Source: Torymus aiolomorphi | Taxonomy: Eukaryota; Arthropoda; Insecta; Hymenoptera; Torymidae | NCBI GenBank assembly: GCA_036365515.1 | Contig: CM070874.1 | Location: 208,004,297 to 208,068,296 of the forward strand | Length of the DNA stretch: 64,000 nucleotides | Direction: 5' to 3' | Part shown: positions 11,526 to 26,940 of the stretch, one piece after another | Position numbering within the stretch: the stretch's first letter is position 1 | Layout: the number at the start of each line of letters is the position of its first letter | Notes under the pieces: model-generated | What the model was told of the DNA's origin: nothing | Seen by the model: only the letters and a program-made list of their open reading frames with translations | The model's database searches: none | Position numbers and translations under genes: made by a program

Positions 11526-12470
11526 ATTAAAACATGTGATTCATGTCAGCGGAACAAGGTATATACCTAATCGAATGAAATCATAACGGCACCCATCATC
11601 CCCTCCGGCCCGGGGGATTTGTTATCGATCGATTACTTTGGGCCACTGTCGGTGTCAAAAGCAGGTACGCGATATATACTAGTGACACTAGACGCGTTCA
11701 CTAAATTCGTTAAATTATATCCAATGAGAAAGGCTGACACGCGAACGACGATCAATAAAATTTTTAACGATTATATTCCGAAATACGGAAAACCAAAGCG
11801 GATACAGTCTGACCACGGGTCGCAATTCACTGCCCGAGCATGGGGAAAACGATTAGAGGCGGGAAAAATTAAACATACTTTCTCCTCCATACGTCACCTC
11901 CAAAGCAATATTGTAGAAAGGGTGAATAAAGAGATGGGTCGTTTTTTTCGTACTGTGACAGGGCATAAGCATGGGGGATGGGCACACTGGGTGCCTTTCG
12001 TGGAAAGTTGCTTGAATGAAATACATCATGAAACGACTGAGTTTACCCCCGTGGAGTTACATTTGGGAATAAAACCCACGCCTTTCTGGGAAAAGTGGCT
12101 AACGCCGCTAGCTGGAAGGGAAATCCCTTTAGGGACGAAACTCACGTTAGCAAGGGGGATGATAAAAAGGAAAAGGGAAGCACACGCGGCTCAGGAAAAT
12201 GCTATCGCGCGCGGTACGCGTTACAACATCGGAGATATGGTCCTCGTAAAAGCATGTAACTTATCGAGCATGCCTGATAACCTAATTGCGAAGTTCCTCG
12301 CACTATATGAAGGCCCATACATAGTCACGGAGAAAACGGGTCCGCGTACTTTCTTACTAACACACCCCAACACACATGCCGTGCGCGGAGTTTTTCACGT
12401 TGCTAATTTCCGCCCTTACGCACAGGATGACGACGAAACAGCAGAGGAGACGTATGAGGCGGCGCCTTAA
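11526..12470 (+). pseudogene. pol: Gypsy pol: integrase catalytic core and C-terminus
   Basis: DDE integrase that inserts element cDNA into the genome. The H2C2 finger remnant is followed by a 283-codon open frame from 11619. Catalytic residues are visible: aspartate 1 in LSIDYFGPL, aspartate 2 in IQSDHGSQFT, and glutamate in SNIVERVNKEMGRF. The DDE core is therefore intact. The C-terminal part includes an SH3-like segment (YNIGDMVLVKACNL … LYEGPYIVTEKTGPRTFLL). It ends at TAA 12470. The next ORF overlaps it by 44 bases in another frame. Upstream stops mean the core could only be made from a separate start. Confidence 0.88.
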
Positions 12471-12849
12471 TACGGAAATTTGCCACCTCCAGCGGGTGAT
12501 ACACAATTTAGAGACGGAGATGAGGATAAGGGTCCAGGAGAATGAGGCGGAACTCAGGGCCCTATTCCAAGGAAGAAGGTCCCGGGGTTTCCAGGCACGA
12601 GTGTGCCAGGTCGAGGAGGCGTCCACAAGGACGGAGCGAACAAGGGAGTGGGTCTTGGCTCACTTCCAGGCCCGCCCATCCCCAGTACCACCCGCCGCCG
12701 AGGCTCCGAGCGACCGCAGGGCGAATATCCTGCGATTCGTGGCGAGCGACCCCGGGGCCAGGATCAGACCACGATCTCCGCCTAGGAGTCCGGGGGACCG
12801 GGACGATGACGTCCTCGTCATCAATGAAGACGTCAACCTGGAAGACTGA
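12427..12849 (+). CDS. extra 3' ORF overlapping pol, unknown
   Basis: An open frame of 140 codons if started at the ATG at 12427 (MTTKQQRRRMRRR). An upstream ATG in frame lies at 12376, inside integrase. The product has a strongly basic start, a coiled-coil stretch (CHLQRVIHNLETEMRIRVQE), a proline-rich middle (PSPVPPAAEAP), and an acidic tail (GDRDDDVLVINEDVNLED). There is no signal peptide, transmembrane segment or furin site, so it does not look like an envelope gene even though it sits where one would. It could be a nucleic-acid-binding accessory protein of the retrotransposon. I recognise no family. Confidence 0.5.
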   Translation: MTTKQQRRRMRRRLNTEICHLQRVIHNLETEMRIRVQENEAELRALFQGRRSRGFQARVCQVEEASTRTERTREWVLAHFQARPSPVPPAAEAPSDRRANILRFVASDPGARIRPRSPPRSPGDRDDDVLVINEDVNLED

Positions 12850-13128
12850 GGAAGTCATGACAAAGGACGTTTTATCCGCCTTTCCTCGGTTCATGACAAC
12901 GATTATGTTGCCTTTTATATTTTTTTTGTTGTTGACGAAAATTACGTTCCTTTTTTTTTGTTATATTTTTTATGTTAACGAGGACATCGATTATTTGGTT
13001 ATTTATTTTTTGTTTTGCATTATGACCACAACGAAGATTCTCTTTTTTTTTTTTTATATATTAGTATGCAGTTTCTTTTCTCATGTATAATCAGAATTCC
13101 TGTATGGGGGGGGGGGGGGGGGGTAAAT
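12850..13128 (+). other. 3' untranslated region ending in a poly-G polypurine tract
   Basis: T-rich sequence without coding potential. It ends in about 18 consecutive G at roughly 13106-13123, followed by TAAA and then an LTR start (TGTAACGAACC). A purine run directly before an LTR is the expected site for plus-strand priming. Confidence 0.6.
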
Positions 13129-13645
13129 GTAACGAACCTAACGCAGACGTTACATAGCCACGACTTTGATGCAAGGGTATGATTAAGCGAACGGGAATTC
13201 TGATTATGAATTTCCCGGACCTTAAGTGTATCTAAATGTGTTTGAACAATGGTTTATTTATGTTAAATTAACATAAATAAGGATTGTTGTAAGTGTTTCA
13301 ATGTTCATGATGATCCGAGCCCCAGACGCGTAAGACAGGAGTCAGACCACCAAGAATTCGAATTTCGCACCGACGTATTTTAAATATGCTACAGTACCGA
13401 GTTTTTTTTTGTTCTAGCCTTATATTGCTATAGTGTTGAGTCTCGCTATACCTATAGCTAGCAGAGCAACCACATGTTGGCTGATGCAATGAGACAAGGA
13501 CATCGCTATAGCCTTACGCATGAGTACGAGAGAGACAGAATATGAATAATCTTTATTTAATTCTCCTCGTTATTCATGCACCTATAAAAATAAACAAATT
13601 TCATCTTTCAATTAATTTGACTATCGTGCATCCGATTATCGACAT
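13129..13645 (+). mobile_element. start of the 3' LTR of the plus-strand Gypsy element
   Basis: Begins TGTAACGAACCTAACG directly after the poly-G tract, which marks an LTR 5' edge. I found no matching 5' LTR upstream of 7 kb and no clear 3' edge. Sequence runs straight into repeat copy B. The 5' LTR may be lost, or the ends may have been rearranged. Confidence 0.45.
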
Positions 13646-17049
<3,404 letters not shown>

Positions 17050-17395
17050 CAACTATATATTTATTTGTTCCTTTTATATATATTTTTGCTTTTAAACATT
17101 ATATTGGATACATGAAAGAATTTAATATAATTTACTGTAAATGACTTTAAAATTAATATCATTTTATTTTCCTTAAATTTCAAATATTCCATTTTCATAC
17201 TTAATAATAATTTACTTAATAATAATTTTCTTTTATTTCATTGAATTTTTATATTTATTACTTCTATTTAAAATTTACAAAAATATTTATAAAAAAATAA
17301 TTTTCAAATTTTTAATTAAATTTTTTTAACATATCCTGTAACGTTTTTGTAAGCTATTTATAATATGGAAATATATATTTTTATTTTTTCTGTTA
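17050..17395. other. AT-rich, no gene seen
   Basis: AT-rich flank of the palindromic transposon. A stretch near 17080-17130 resembles the sequence just right of the transposon (22292-22350), so the two flanks are partial direct repeats. Confidence 0.4.
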
Positions 17396-17546
17396 TACAC
17401 GGTGACCCATTTTAATCGCTACACCCGGATTTTTCGGATCCTAAGACAGATAGGAAAAAATGATTCAGACAAAAGTTGTAGGGGACGAAGGGGGCCAAAC
17501 AATGGTCCTAACAGCTTTGACCTTGAACTTGACCTTCAAGGTTATT

Positions 17547-17679
17547 TCAAGGTCAAGTGGTTTTTTTTAATAGGAACACCTATTTTTGACCCCGGATTCG
17601 GAAAGAGCGGGAAATTTTACGTTCAAAATCATATTGAGACATTATTTTTCAAGGTCATTTCAAGGTCATTTCAAGGCCA
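17547..17679 (+). promoter_or_regulatory. cluster of TCAAGGTCA nuclear-receptor-type half-sites
   Basis: TCAAGGTCA occurs at 17547-17555, 17649-17657 and 17660-17668, and TCAAGGCCA at 17671-17679. The last three are spaced by exactly 11 bases. This word fits the monomer consensus of FTZ-F1/ERR-type receptors. The same cluster is mirrored in the right arm near 22010-22165. Whether any receptor binds is inference; it may simply be a short tandem repeat. Confidence 0.4.
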
Positions 17680-18026
17680 AATGAAGGTCGAACTCTGAAA
17701 AATCCATTTTAAGTCGTTTTTCCATGAGTCACAGGCTTAAGTGGTTCAAACTGATCGTAGGTTTAATAGGAAACCCACACACCCAAAACTTTCACATCCT
17801 AGTAAACAAATATCAAACTTGCACATCCGAACCCCATGCTCTTCATAGCCTCACATGCTAAACTGTTACACCAGACATCCCCAGTCCCACACATCTCTAC
17901 CCCATGTCTGATGTTTGTTTAACGGAAACTTCAAGATCATTAAAGCTTCTGTTGTAAATGTGTCAACCTTACGTTTAGCGCTACCCAGAAACAACGACGT
18001 GGACGTAGTAAGGATTGTTTCCTTTG

Positions 18027-18357
18027 GGGTGCTTGATTAAAGTGAGTCCCCTTGCCTCTCACTGTTCAGGGTGCTTGATTTAAGTGAGTCCCTTCGCCTC
18101 TCACTGATCGGGGTGCTTGATTAAAGTGAGTTCCCTTGCCTCTCACTGTTCAGGGTGCTTGATTTAAGTGAGTCCCTTCGCCTCTCACTGATCGGGGTGC
18201 TTGATTATAGTGAGTCCCCTTGCCTCTCACTGTTCAGGGTGCTTGATTTAAGTGAGTCCCTTCGCCTCTCACTGATCGGGGTGCTTGATTAAAGTGAGTC
18301 CCCTTGCCTCTCACTGTTCAGGGTGCTTGATTTAAGTGAGTCCCTTCGCCTCTCACT
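18027..18357. repeat. 42-bp tandem repeat array, left arm (8 units)
   Basis: Eight 42-bp units with the shared core GGGTGCTTGATT and GCCTCTCACTG. Two variants alternate (CCTTGCC and CTTCGCC types), giving an 84-bp higher-order period. It lies just downstream of the left transposase copy. Confidence 0.93.
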
Positions 18358-18368
18358 TATGTGTTTAT

Positions 18369-19432
18369 CTAACCTCGAAGAAAATGTTCGAAATTACGAC
18401 CATTTGCTTCCAGGCACATAGTCAAACGCCTTTGGAAGTGGCGAACGGGGTTTAGCAAAGTTTGCCTTGGAATGGCAGCGCATGCTCGACGAATTCTGTC
18501 CATCATGTCTACTCTTGTGGTGGGCCTTTCCTCAAAAACGGCATTTTTTAAATACCCCCATAAGTAAAAATCTGGTGATCTAAGATCTGGTGAGCAAGCA
18601 GGCCATTCAACCGGACCACCTCGACCAATCCATCTGTTACCATACTGCTCATTCAAAAAAGTCCTGACAATTCGAGCGAAATGTGGTGTTGCGCCGTCCT
18701 GCTGGAGCCACATTCTTCGTCGCGTTTCTAAGTCAACATCTTCCACCAATACAGGTAGTTCATCTCTTATTAGCGTTAAGTACGTGTGTTGATTAACATT
18801 TTCTTCGAAAAAATAAGGGCCAATCACACATCCATTAATAATCCCACACCATACCATAATACTCCATCGTCTTTGATGGTTTACAGTTCTGACCCAATGA
18901 GGATTAACATCAGACCAGTAATGACAATTATGTCTATTCAATTCCCCATCACTTTGAAATTTTGCCTCATCAGAAAAAAGAACAAAATTAAAAAAGTCTG
19001 GATCATTTTCTATCATTTGTAAAGCCCATTGGCAAAACACAATACGCTGTTGAAAATGAGCAAACTGTAGCTCTTGGACCAGATTAATATGATACGCATG
19101 ATATCTAAGCACCTTCATAATTCTTAAAAATGTACTTTTTGGAAGACCGATTTCCTTTCGATTCGACGAGCGCTTATCTGTGGGTCAAGATGAATTATTG
19201 CCAGAATAGTCACAACCCGATTATCATTTTCATCATATTGATGGCGCCTACGTTGACGAACCATGTGTCCACCACGAGCTCTTTGAGTTAAACGTCTGAT
19301 AGCCATAGCGTCAGGGTGTCGTCTGTCTGGATAGCGTTCAGCATAAATTCTTGCCGCAGCACGATAATTACTTCGGCTTTGTCCTAAAGCCAACATCATG
19401 TCAACGATCTCGTTGGGCGGATAGTCAGCCAT
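18369..19432 (-). pseudogene. DD41D transposase, left copy, frameshifted
   Basis: Mirror copy of the intact transposase at 20250-21314. The N-terminal 102 codons (19432 to 19124) read MADYPPNEIVDMMLALGQ and go out of frame where a GGGAAA in the intact copy has become GGAAA near 19155. The rest (19118-18369) is open in the next frame and keeps SDEAKF, LQQDGATPHFA and SPDLRSPDFYLWG. Apart from that one-base loss, only scattered substitutions separate the copies. It cannot make a complete enzyme. Its 3' end abuts the 42-bp array, as in the right copy. Confidence 0.93.
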
Positions 19433-20249
19433 TTCAGAGCCAGCTATTAATTACTATTAAATTTGAATAGTGAAATGGTATAAAAAATATTAATAATTAT
19501 AATATTTGCCCGTATACGGTCGCGACCAAAAAGAAAAATGTTCCTAAATTATGGTAACTTTATCTGACTAAGTGTATTTGCCAAAAGTACTCCGATTGTC
19601 ACACTTTTGTAATTGTAAGTTTTATAATAAAGTAATAATCATTAAATTATTTCTAATTTGAACTGCACATAATACTAAAACTTGCTTTTATTTTAAATAT
19701 TGTGAATTATTGCCGTTCAAACTTGAGAAATACTAATATTGATAATGTAATCATTAAAGGCACATTTACAAATAATTTCTGTTCCGTCAAGATTTTTGTA
19801 CAAAAAAGAAATGTTGTATCTTTATTCTTTTGAAAGTTATGACTTTTCTTTTTAAACAATGACATTTTTTTACAGCTCATATCTTTAATTTACTCATAAC
19901 TTTCAAAAGAATAAAGATACAACATTTCTTTTTGTACAAAAATCTTGACGGAATAAAAATCTGAACGGCAATAATTCACAATATTTAAAATAAAAGCAAG
20001 TTTTAGTATTATGTGCAGTTCAAATTAGAAATAATTTAATGATTATTACTTTATTATAAAACTTACAATTACAAAAGTGTGACAATCGGAGTACTTTTGG
20101 CAAATACACTTAGTCAGATAAAGTTACCATAATTTAGGAACATTTTTCTTTTTTGGTCGCGACCGTATACGGGCAAATATTATAATTATTAATATTTTTT
20201 ATACCATTTCACTATTCAAATTTAATAGTAATTAATAGCTGGCTCTGAA

Positions 20250-21314
20250 ATGGCTGACTATCCGCCCAACGAGATCGTTGACATGATGTTGGCTTTAGGA
20301 CAAAGCCTAAGTAATTATCGTGCTGCGGCAAGAATTTATGCTGAACGCTATCCAGACAGACGACACCCTGACGCTATGGCTATCAGACGTTTAACTCAAA
20401 GATCTCGTGGTGGACACATGGTTCGTCAACGTAGGCGCCATCAATATGATAAAAATGATAATCGGGTTGTGACTATTCTGGCAATAATTCATCTTGACCC
20501 ACAGATAAGCGCTCGTCGAATCGAAAGGGAAATCGGTCTTCCAAAAAGTACATTTTTAAGAATTATGAAGGTGCTTAGATATTATGCTTATCATATTAAT
20601 CTGGTCCAAGAGCTACAGTTTGCTCATTTTCAACAGCGTATTGTGTTTTGCCAATGGGCTTTACAAATGATAGAAAATGATCCAGACTTTTTTAATTTTG
20701 TTCTTTTTTCTGATGAGGCAAAATTTCAAAGTGATGGGGAATTGAATAGACATAATTGTCATTACTGGTCTGATGTTAATCCTCATTGGGTCAGAACTGT
20801 ACACCATCAAAGACGATGGAGTATTATGGTATGGTGTGGGATTATTAATGGATGTGTGATTGGCCCTTATTTTTTCGAAGAAAATGTTAATCAACACACG
20901 TACTTAACGCTAATAAGAGATGAACTACCTGTATTGGTGGAAGATGTTGACTTAGAAACGCGACAAAGAATGTGGCTCCAGCAGGACGGCGCAACACCAC
21001 ATTTCGCTCGAATTGTCAGGACTTTTTTGAATGAGCAGTATGATAACAGATGGATTGGTCGAGGTGGTCCGGTTGAATGGCCTGCTTGCTCACCAGATCT
21101 TACATCACCAGATTTTTACTTATGGGGGTATTTAAAAAATGCCGTTTTTGAGGAAAGGCCCACCACAAGAGTAGACATGATGGACAGAATTCGTCGAGCA
21201 TGCGCTGCCATTCCAAGGCAAACTTTGCTAAACCCCGTTCGCCACTTCCAAAGGCGTTTGACTATGTGCCTGGAAGCAAATGGTCGTAATTTCGAACATT
21301 TTCTTCGAGGTTAG
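20250..21314 (+). CDS. Tc1/mariner-superfamily transposase, DD41D type, intact
   Basis: A complete 354-codon frame from ATG (MADYPPNEIVDMMLALGQ) to TAG. Transposases of this superfamily cut and paste DNA between terminal inverted repeats at TA sites. Residues 1-110 form a helix-turn-helix DNA-binding region (YRAAARIYAERYPDRRHPDA; ISARRIEREIGLPKSTFLRI). The catalytic part has the first aspartate in VLFSDEAKF, the second in LQQDGATPHFA, and the third in SPDFYLWGYL. I count 41 residues between the second and third aspartates, placing it near the DD41D group rather than classic DD34D mariner. No lesion is visible. The next element, about ten bases downstream, is the 42-bp array. It faces a frameshifted mirror copy across a 51-bp loop. 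If transcribed, it could mobilise this dimer or related elements. Function is inferred from motifs only. Confidence 0.93.
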   Translation: MADYPPNEIVDMMLALGQSLSNYRAAARIYAERYPDRRHPDAMAIRRLTQRSRGGHMVRQRRRHQYDKNDNRVVTILAIIHLDPQISARRIEREIGLPKSTFLRIMKVLRYYAYHINLVQELQFAHFQQRIVFCQWALQMIENDPDFFNFVLFSDEAKFQSDGELNRHNCHYWSDVNPHWVRTVHHQRRWSIMVWCGIINGCVIGPYFFEENVNQHTYLTLIRDELPVLVEDVDLETRQRMWLQQDGATPHFARIVRTFLNEQYDNRWIGRGGPVEWPACSPDLTSPDFYLWGYLKNAVFEERPTTRVDMMDRIRRACAAIPRQTLLNPVRHFQRRLTMCLEANGRNFEHFLRG

Positions 21315-21324
21315 ATAAACACAT

Positions 21325-21655
21325 AAGTGAGAGGCGAAGGGATTCACTTAAATCAAGCACCCTGAACAGTGAGAGGCAAGGGGACTCACTTTAATCAAGC
21401 ACCCCGATCAGTGAGAGGCGAAGGGTCTCACTTAAATCAAGCACCCTGAACAGTGAGAGGCAAGGAGACTCACTATAATCAAGCACCCCGATCAGTAAGA
21501 GGCGAAGGGACTCACTTAAATCAAGCACCCTGAACAGTGAGAGGCAAGGGGACTCACTTTAATCAAGCACCCCGATCAGTGAGAGGCGAAGGGACTCACT
21601 TAAATCAAGCACCCTGAACAGTGAGAGGCAAGGGGACTCACTTTAATCAAGCACC
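21325..21655. repeat. 42-bp tandem repeat array, right arm (8 units)
   Basis: Inverted counterpart of the array at 18027-18357. It shows the same alternation of two unit types and a few substitutions. Confidence 0.93.
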
Positions 21656-22462
21656 CCAAAGGAAACAATCCTTACTACGTCCACGTCGTTGTTTCTGGGT
21701 AGCGCTAAACGTAAGGTTGACACATTTACAACAGAAGCTTTAATGATCTTGAAGTTTCCGTTAAACAAACATCAGACATGGGGTAGAGATGTGTGGGACT
21801 GGGGGATGTCTGGTGTAACAGTTTAGCATGTGAGGCTATGAAGAGCATGGGGTTCGGATGTGCAAGTTTGATATTTGTTTACTAGGATGTGAAAGTTTTG
21901 GGTGTGTGGGTTTCCCTATTAAACCTACGATCAGTTTGAACCATTTAAGCCTGTGACTCATGGAAAAAACGACTTAAAATGGATTTTTCGGAGTTCGACC
22001 TTCATTTGGCCTTGAAATGACCTTGAAATGACCTTGAAAAATAATGTCTCAATATGATTTTGAACGTAAAATTTCCCGCTCTTTCCGAATCCGGGGTCAA
22101 AAATAGGTGTTCCTATTAAAAAAAAACCACTTGACCTTGAAATAACCTTGAAGGTCAAGTTCAAGGTCAAAGCTGTTAGGACCATCGTTTGGCCCCCTTC
22201 GTCCCCTACAACTTTTGTCTGAATCATTTTTTCCTATCTGTCTTAGGATCCGAAAAATCCGGGTGTAGCGATTAAAATGGGTCACCGTGTATATATTTTT
22301 GCTTATAAACATTATATTTGATACGTGAAAGAAGTTAATGTAAAATAATAGAATTAAACATTATTATAACTTAATACTATTTTTATGAAATTTCAAATAT
22401 TTTATACTAAAAATTGAGTTTAAATTGTATATAGAAAATATTATGTTTGCTTTTGATTTATT

Positions 22463-22872
22463 TTATTTTTCATATATTTTAATTAAATTTTGTAAATAAT
22501 TTAAATCATATTCTATAAGTAAATTATTACAATAGTTATTATACTTGTTTTCTTCTTTTTCATGGGTTTCTATTATTTCATTCAATTTGTCTAAGTTTGT
22601 AGCATCTTTTAAATTATATACTTCTATGTATTTATTTTGTGTTGGATCCCAAATTAACGGTGTTTGTATCATAGTAATATTGTTATTATATTCATTGATA
22701 TAATTATTTGAATGTATTTCACATTCGTTTTGTTCATTTATATGATTCTGTAACTGTTCGTTTAATTCATCTGATTCTCTTGCGTGTTGTATACTACTCA
22801 CAATTCAATATACATATTTTGCACAGGATTCCATCTTAATGAACTAGGTTTTGAATCACTTTGTTCAGCCAT
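22463..22872 (-). pseudogene. unknown ORF downstream of the Helitron helicase
   Basis: On the minus strand an ATG at 22872 opens MAEQSDSKPSSLRWNPVQNM. It goes out of frame near 22800 and continues as a 112-residue open frame to 22463. The product is rich in N, E, Y and I and contains a repeated motif, WNPVQNMYIE early and WDPTQNKYIEV later. No known domain is seen. It lies about 280 bases beyond the helicase stop, on the same strand, so it could be a second Helitron-borne gene. Alternatively the break near 22800 is an intron, since GTGAGT is present there. Confidence 0.4.
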
Positions 22873-23155
22873 CTTATATTTTACTAAATAATAGTTAATT
22901 CCATTAAGAAAAGTAATTTACATGAAATGTATAATTAAAGTAAATTTTAATTATATTATGTAATTAATTATTGTTTTATATTTTTTATTAAATTATTTTG
23001 ATCAATTGTATTATGTTATTATTCTAATATCGTTAAGAAGATCATAATATTAAAATATCATATGAATATTTTATTGTATATTTATTAAATTTTAAAATGT
23101 TATTATTTTATTTATACCATTATTAGTTTATTTTATTATAATCTTATTATTTAAA

Positions 23156-23230
23156 TTAATTATCTAATATTTCTTTCCAAACAATATTTGTTACTTCTAT
23201 TTTATTTTCAGATTCAGTTTGTATATATAT
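23156..23230 (-). pseudogene. Helitron helicase C-terminal tail
   Basis: Reads IQTESENKIEVTNIVWKEIL then a TAA stop at 23156-23158. It continues the helicase fragment at 24447-24592 across the solo LTR, which lies precisely between them. Joining the two across one ATAT restores a plausible helicase end. Confidence 0.65.
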
Positions 23231-24441
23231 TGTAACGGGCTAAGTTCGGCGCGGTTATTCGCTTCCTCTATGCGGATTTGCCGATGAACGGCGCAGCAAA
23301 GATATGAGGCGCGAGCACTTGCTCGTGCCAACCCTCGGCGAAATCTCGTCGTCCTTGCCTGCAAGCCGTCGCTCGCCGTCGGCTGCCTTCGTCGGCAGCC
23401 GTACCTGCCGGCGTGACAACGCGCGACTTCACTGTCGCGCTTTCTCTCTTTCGCGCGTGCTTCCTCGGCTGCTCAGTATTGCGCGAGTACCGCGTACTCG
23501 TGCCTGCGGAGGCCGGTGGTATTCTCTACCGCCACGCCACCGACTAGGAAATGGGATCGGGATATTAAATCACTCGCGTACGCGTTCTTAAAACAAGGAC
23601 TTTACCTTTATTGCCCCTCGGGCAGAAGAACTGTGATACACGCGGTGCGTATGAGCTATACGCGCCGATACGGGTGGTGCGCCCGCGCTCTATGTACGTG
23701 TGCGCGCGGTCACACACACGCACTCGCAAAGGTGGCTCGCACCGACGTTGGTCGATCGCCGCGCGCGATCGACACACACGCGCGCGTCGGTGAGACTTGC
23801 TCGCTCGCCCGAGTCTCGCTCTCCGGACGCTCGTCGTCCGCGGGGAGAGCGCACTAGCGCCTGGCCTGGACTTACCTCGCGAAGACCCGTCTGATGCAGA
23901 GAGTCAGGCCGGGCGGTGTTGGTTGCGTCTCGCGTCGTATCTCTCTCTTTCTCTCTCCTACGCGGGCAGTCCGGCCGTAGCAGAAGATCGGCCGACGTCT
24001 CTCTCTCCCTCTCACTCGGCCGCGGTAGATGTCGACGGCGTCTCTCTCACTCTCTCTCTCTTTTTCTCGGCTGCGCTGCTGCGCCGCGCCCTCGCTCGCA
24101 CTCGCTCTCGGCACTGCACCGTCGCAATCCCGCGGTGCACCACGCTGCACACACGCGCTCTTCTCTCGCTACTCTCTCCTCTCTCCTGTTCTCTCGGCTC
24201 GAGATGAAGCGCGTATTCGGGCAGGCTATGGCTCGCGGCACTGGCCGAAACGATACTGATCGCCTGGTGCTTCGTTGGCACGCGCAAGCATCTCTCGGCC
24301 TTGTCCTTCGCGCAAGGTTGAGAGATGTTTACTTTTCGGGTATCTGTGCGTGCCGATGCGGTGTGCCGAGACTCGCCTCCTGTCTCGTTCGCGTACACCG
24401 ATACACACATACCCGCGCACGTACACGCGCAGGCCGTTACA
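23231..24441. mobile_element. solo LTR inserted in a Helitron
   Basis: A 1.2-kb GC-rich block starting TGTAACGGGC and ending GCCGTTACA, flanked by ATAT on both sides (23227-23230 and 24442-24445). TG…CA ends with a short duplication and no coding region are the marks of a solo LTR left by recombination. The many open frames inside are due to high GC content and differ in frame. CT-rich tracts near 23940-24065 are the only other feature. Confidence 0.8.
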
Positions 24442-24446
24442 ATATA

Positions 24447-24592
24447 TATGTTGTTTGGATTTTTACATCATGAAAGTGCTACGTACAATTATCCATGGGA
24501 AAATAATTGTTTTTTTTTTAAATATTCCTACACTATTAAAACTTTGTCCTTGTGATTTATTAATAGTTATAGCAAATGCTAATACAGTTGAA
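24447..24592 (-). pseudogene. Helitron Pif1-type helicase, motifs near the C-terminus
   Basis: The minus strand reads LAFAITINKSQGQSFNSVGI, matching the conserved TINKAQGQ region of Pif1-family helicases. It then passes through a shift to HG-stop-LYVALS-stop-CKNPN, matching HGQLYVALSRC with two nonsense changes. Helitron helicases unwind DNA for rolling-circle transposition. The upstream part lies at 26945-27540, separated by a 2.3-kb insertion. The downstream part lies beyond the solo LTR. The fragment is clearly dead. Confidence 0.85.

Positions 24593-26940
<2,348 letters not shown>

Larger units (their letters stand above)
17398..22289. mobile_element. palindromic DD41D mariner-type transposon dimer
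   Basis: A 4.9-kb inverted repeat. The left arm 17398-19842 and right arm 19894-22289 are nearly identical and are separated by a 51-bp loop. Both outer ends read CACGGTGACCC inward and are flanked by TA (17396-17397 and 22290-22291), the Tc1/mariner target duplication. Each arm carries, from outside in, a spacer with TCAAGGTCA boxes, an array of 42-bp repeats, and a transposase gene whose 5' end faces the centre. The arrangement looks like two 3' portions of one element joined head to head. Both outer ends would then derive from the same original terminus. Confidence 0.92.

Noticed and set aside
18027..18357. CRISPR-like reading of the 42-bp and 33-bp arrays
   Set aside because: The units are contiguous tandem repeats with no unique spacers, in a eukaryotic transposon and an LTR.
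18786..20897. 78-codon frames antisense to both transposase copies
   Set aside because: They are identical mirror-image shadows of the transposase genes with no independent support.
23304..24473. Several GC-rich open frames of 60-185 codons
   Set aside because: They lie inside a solo LTR with clear ends, overlap in several frames and have no known motifs.
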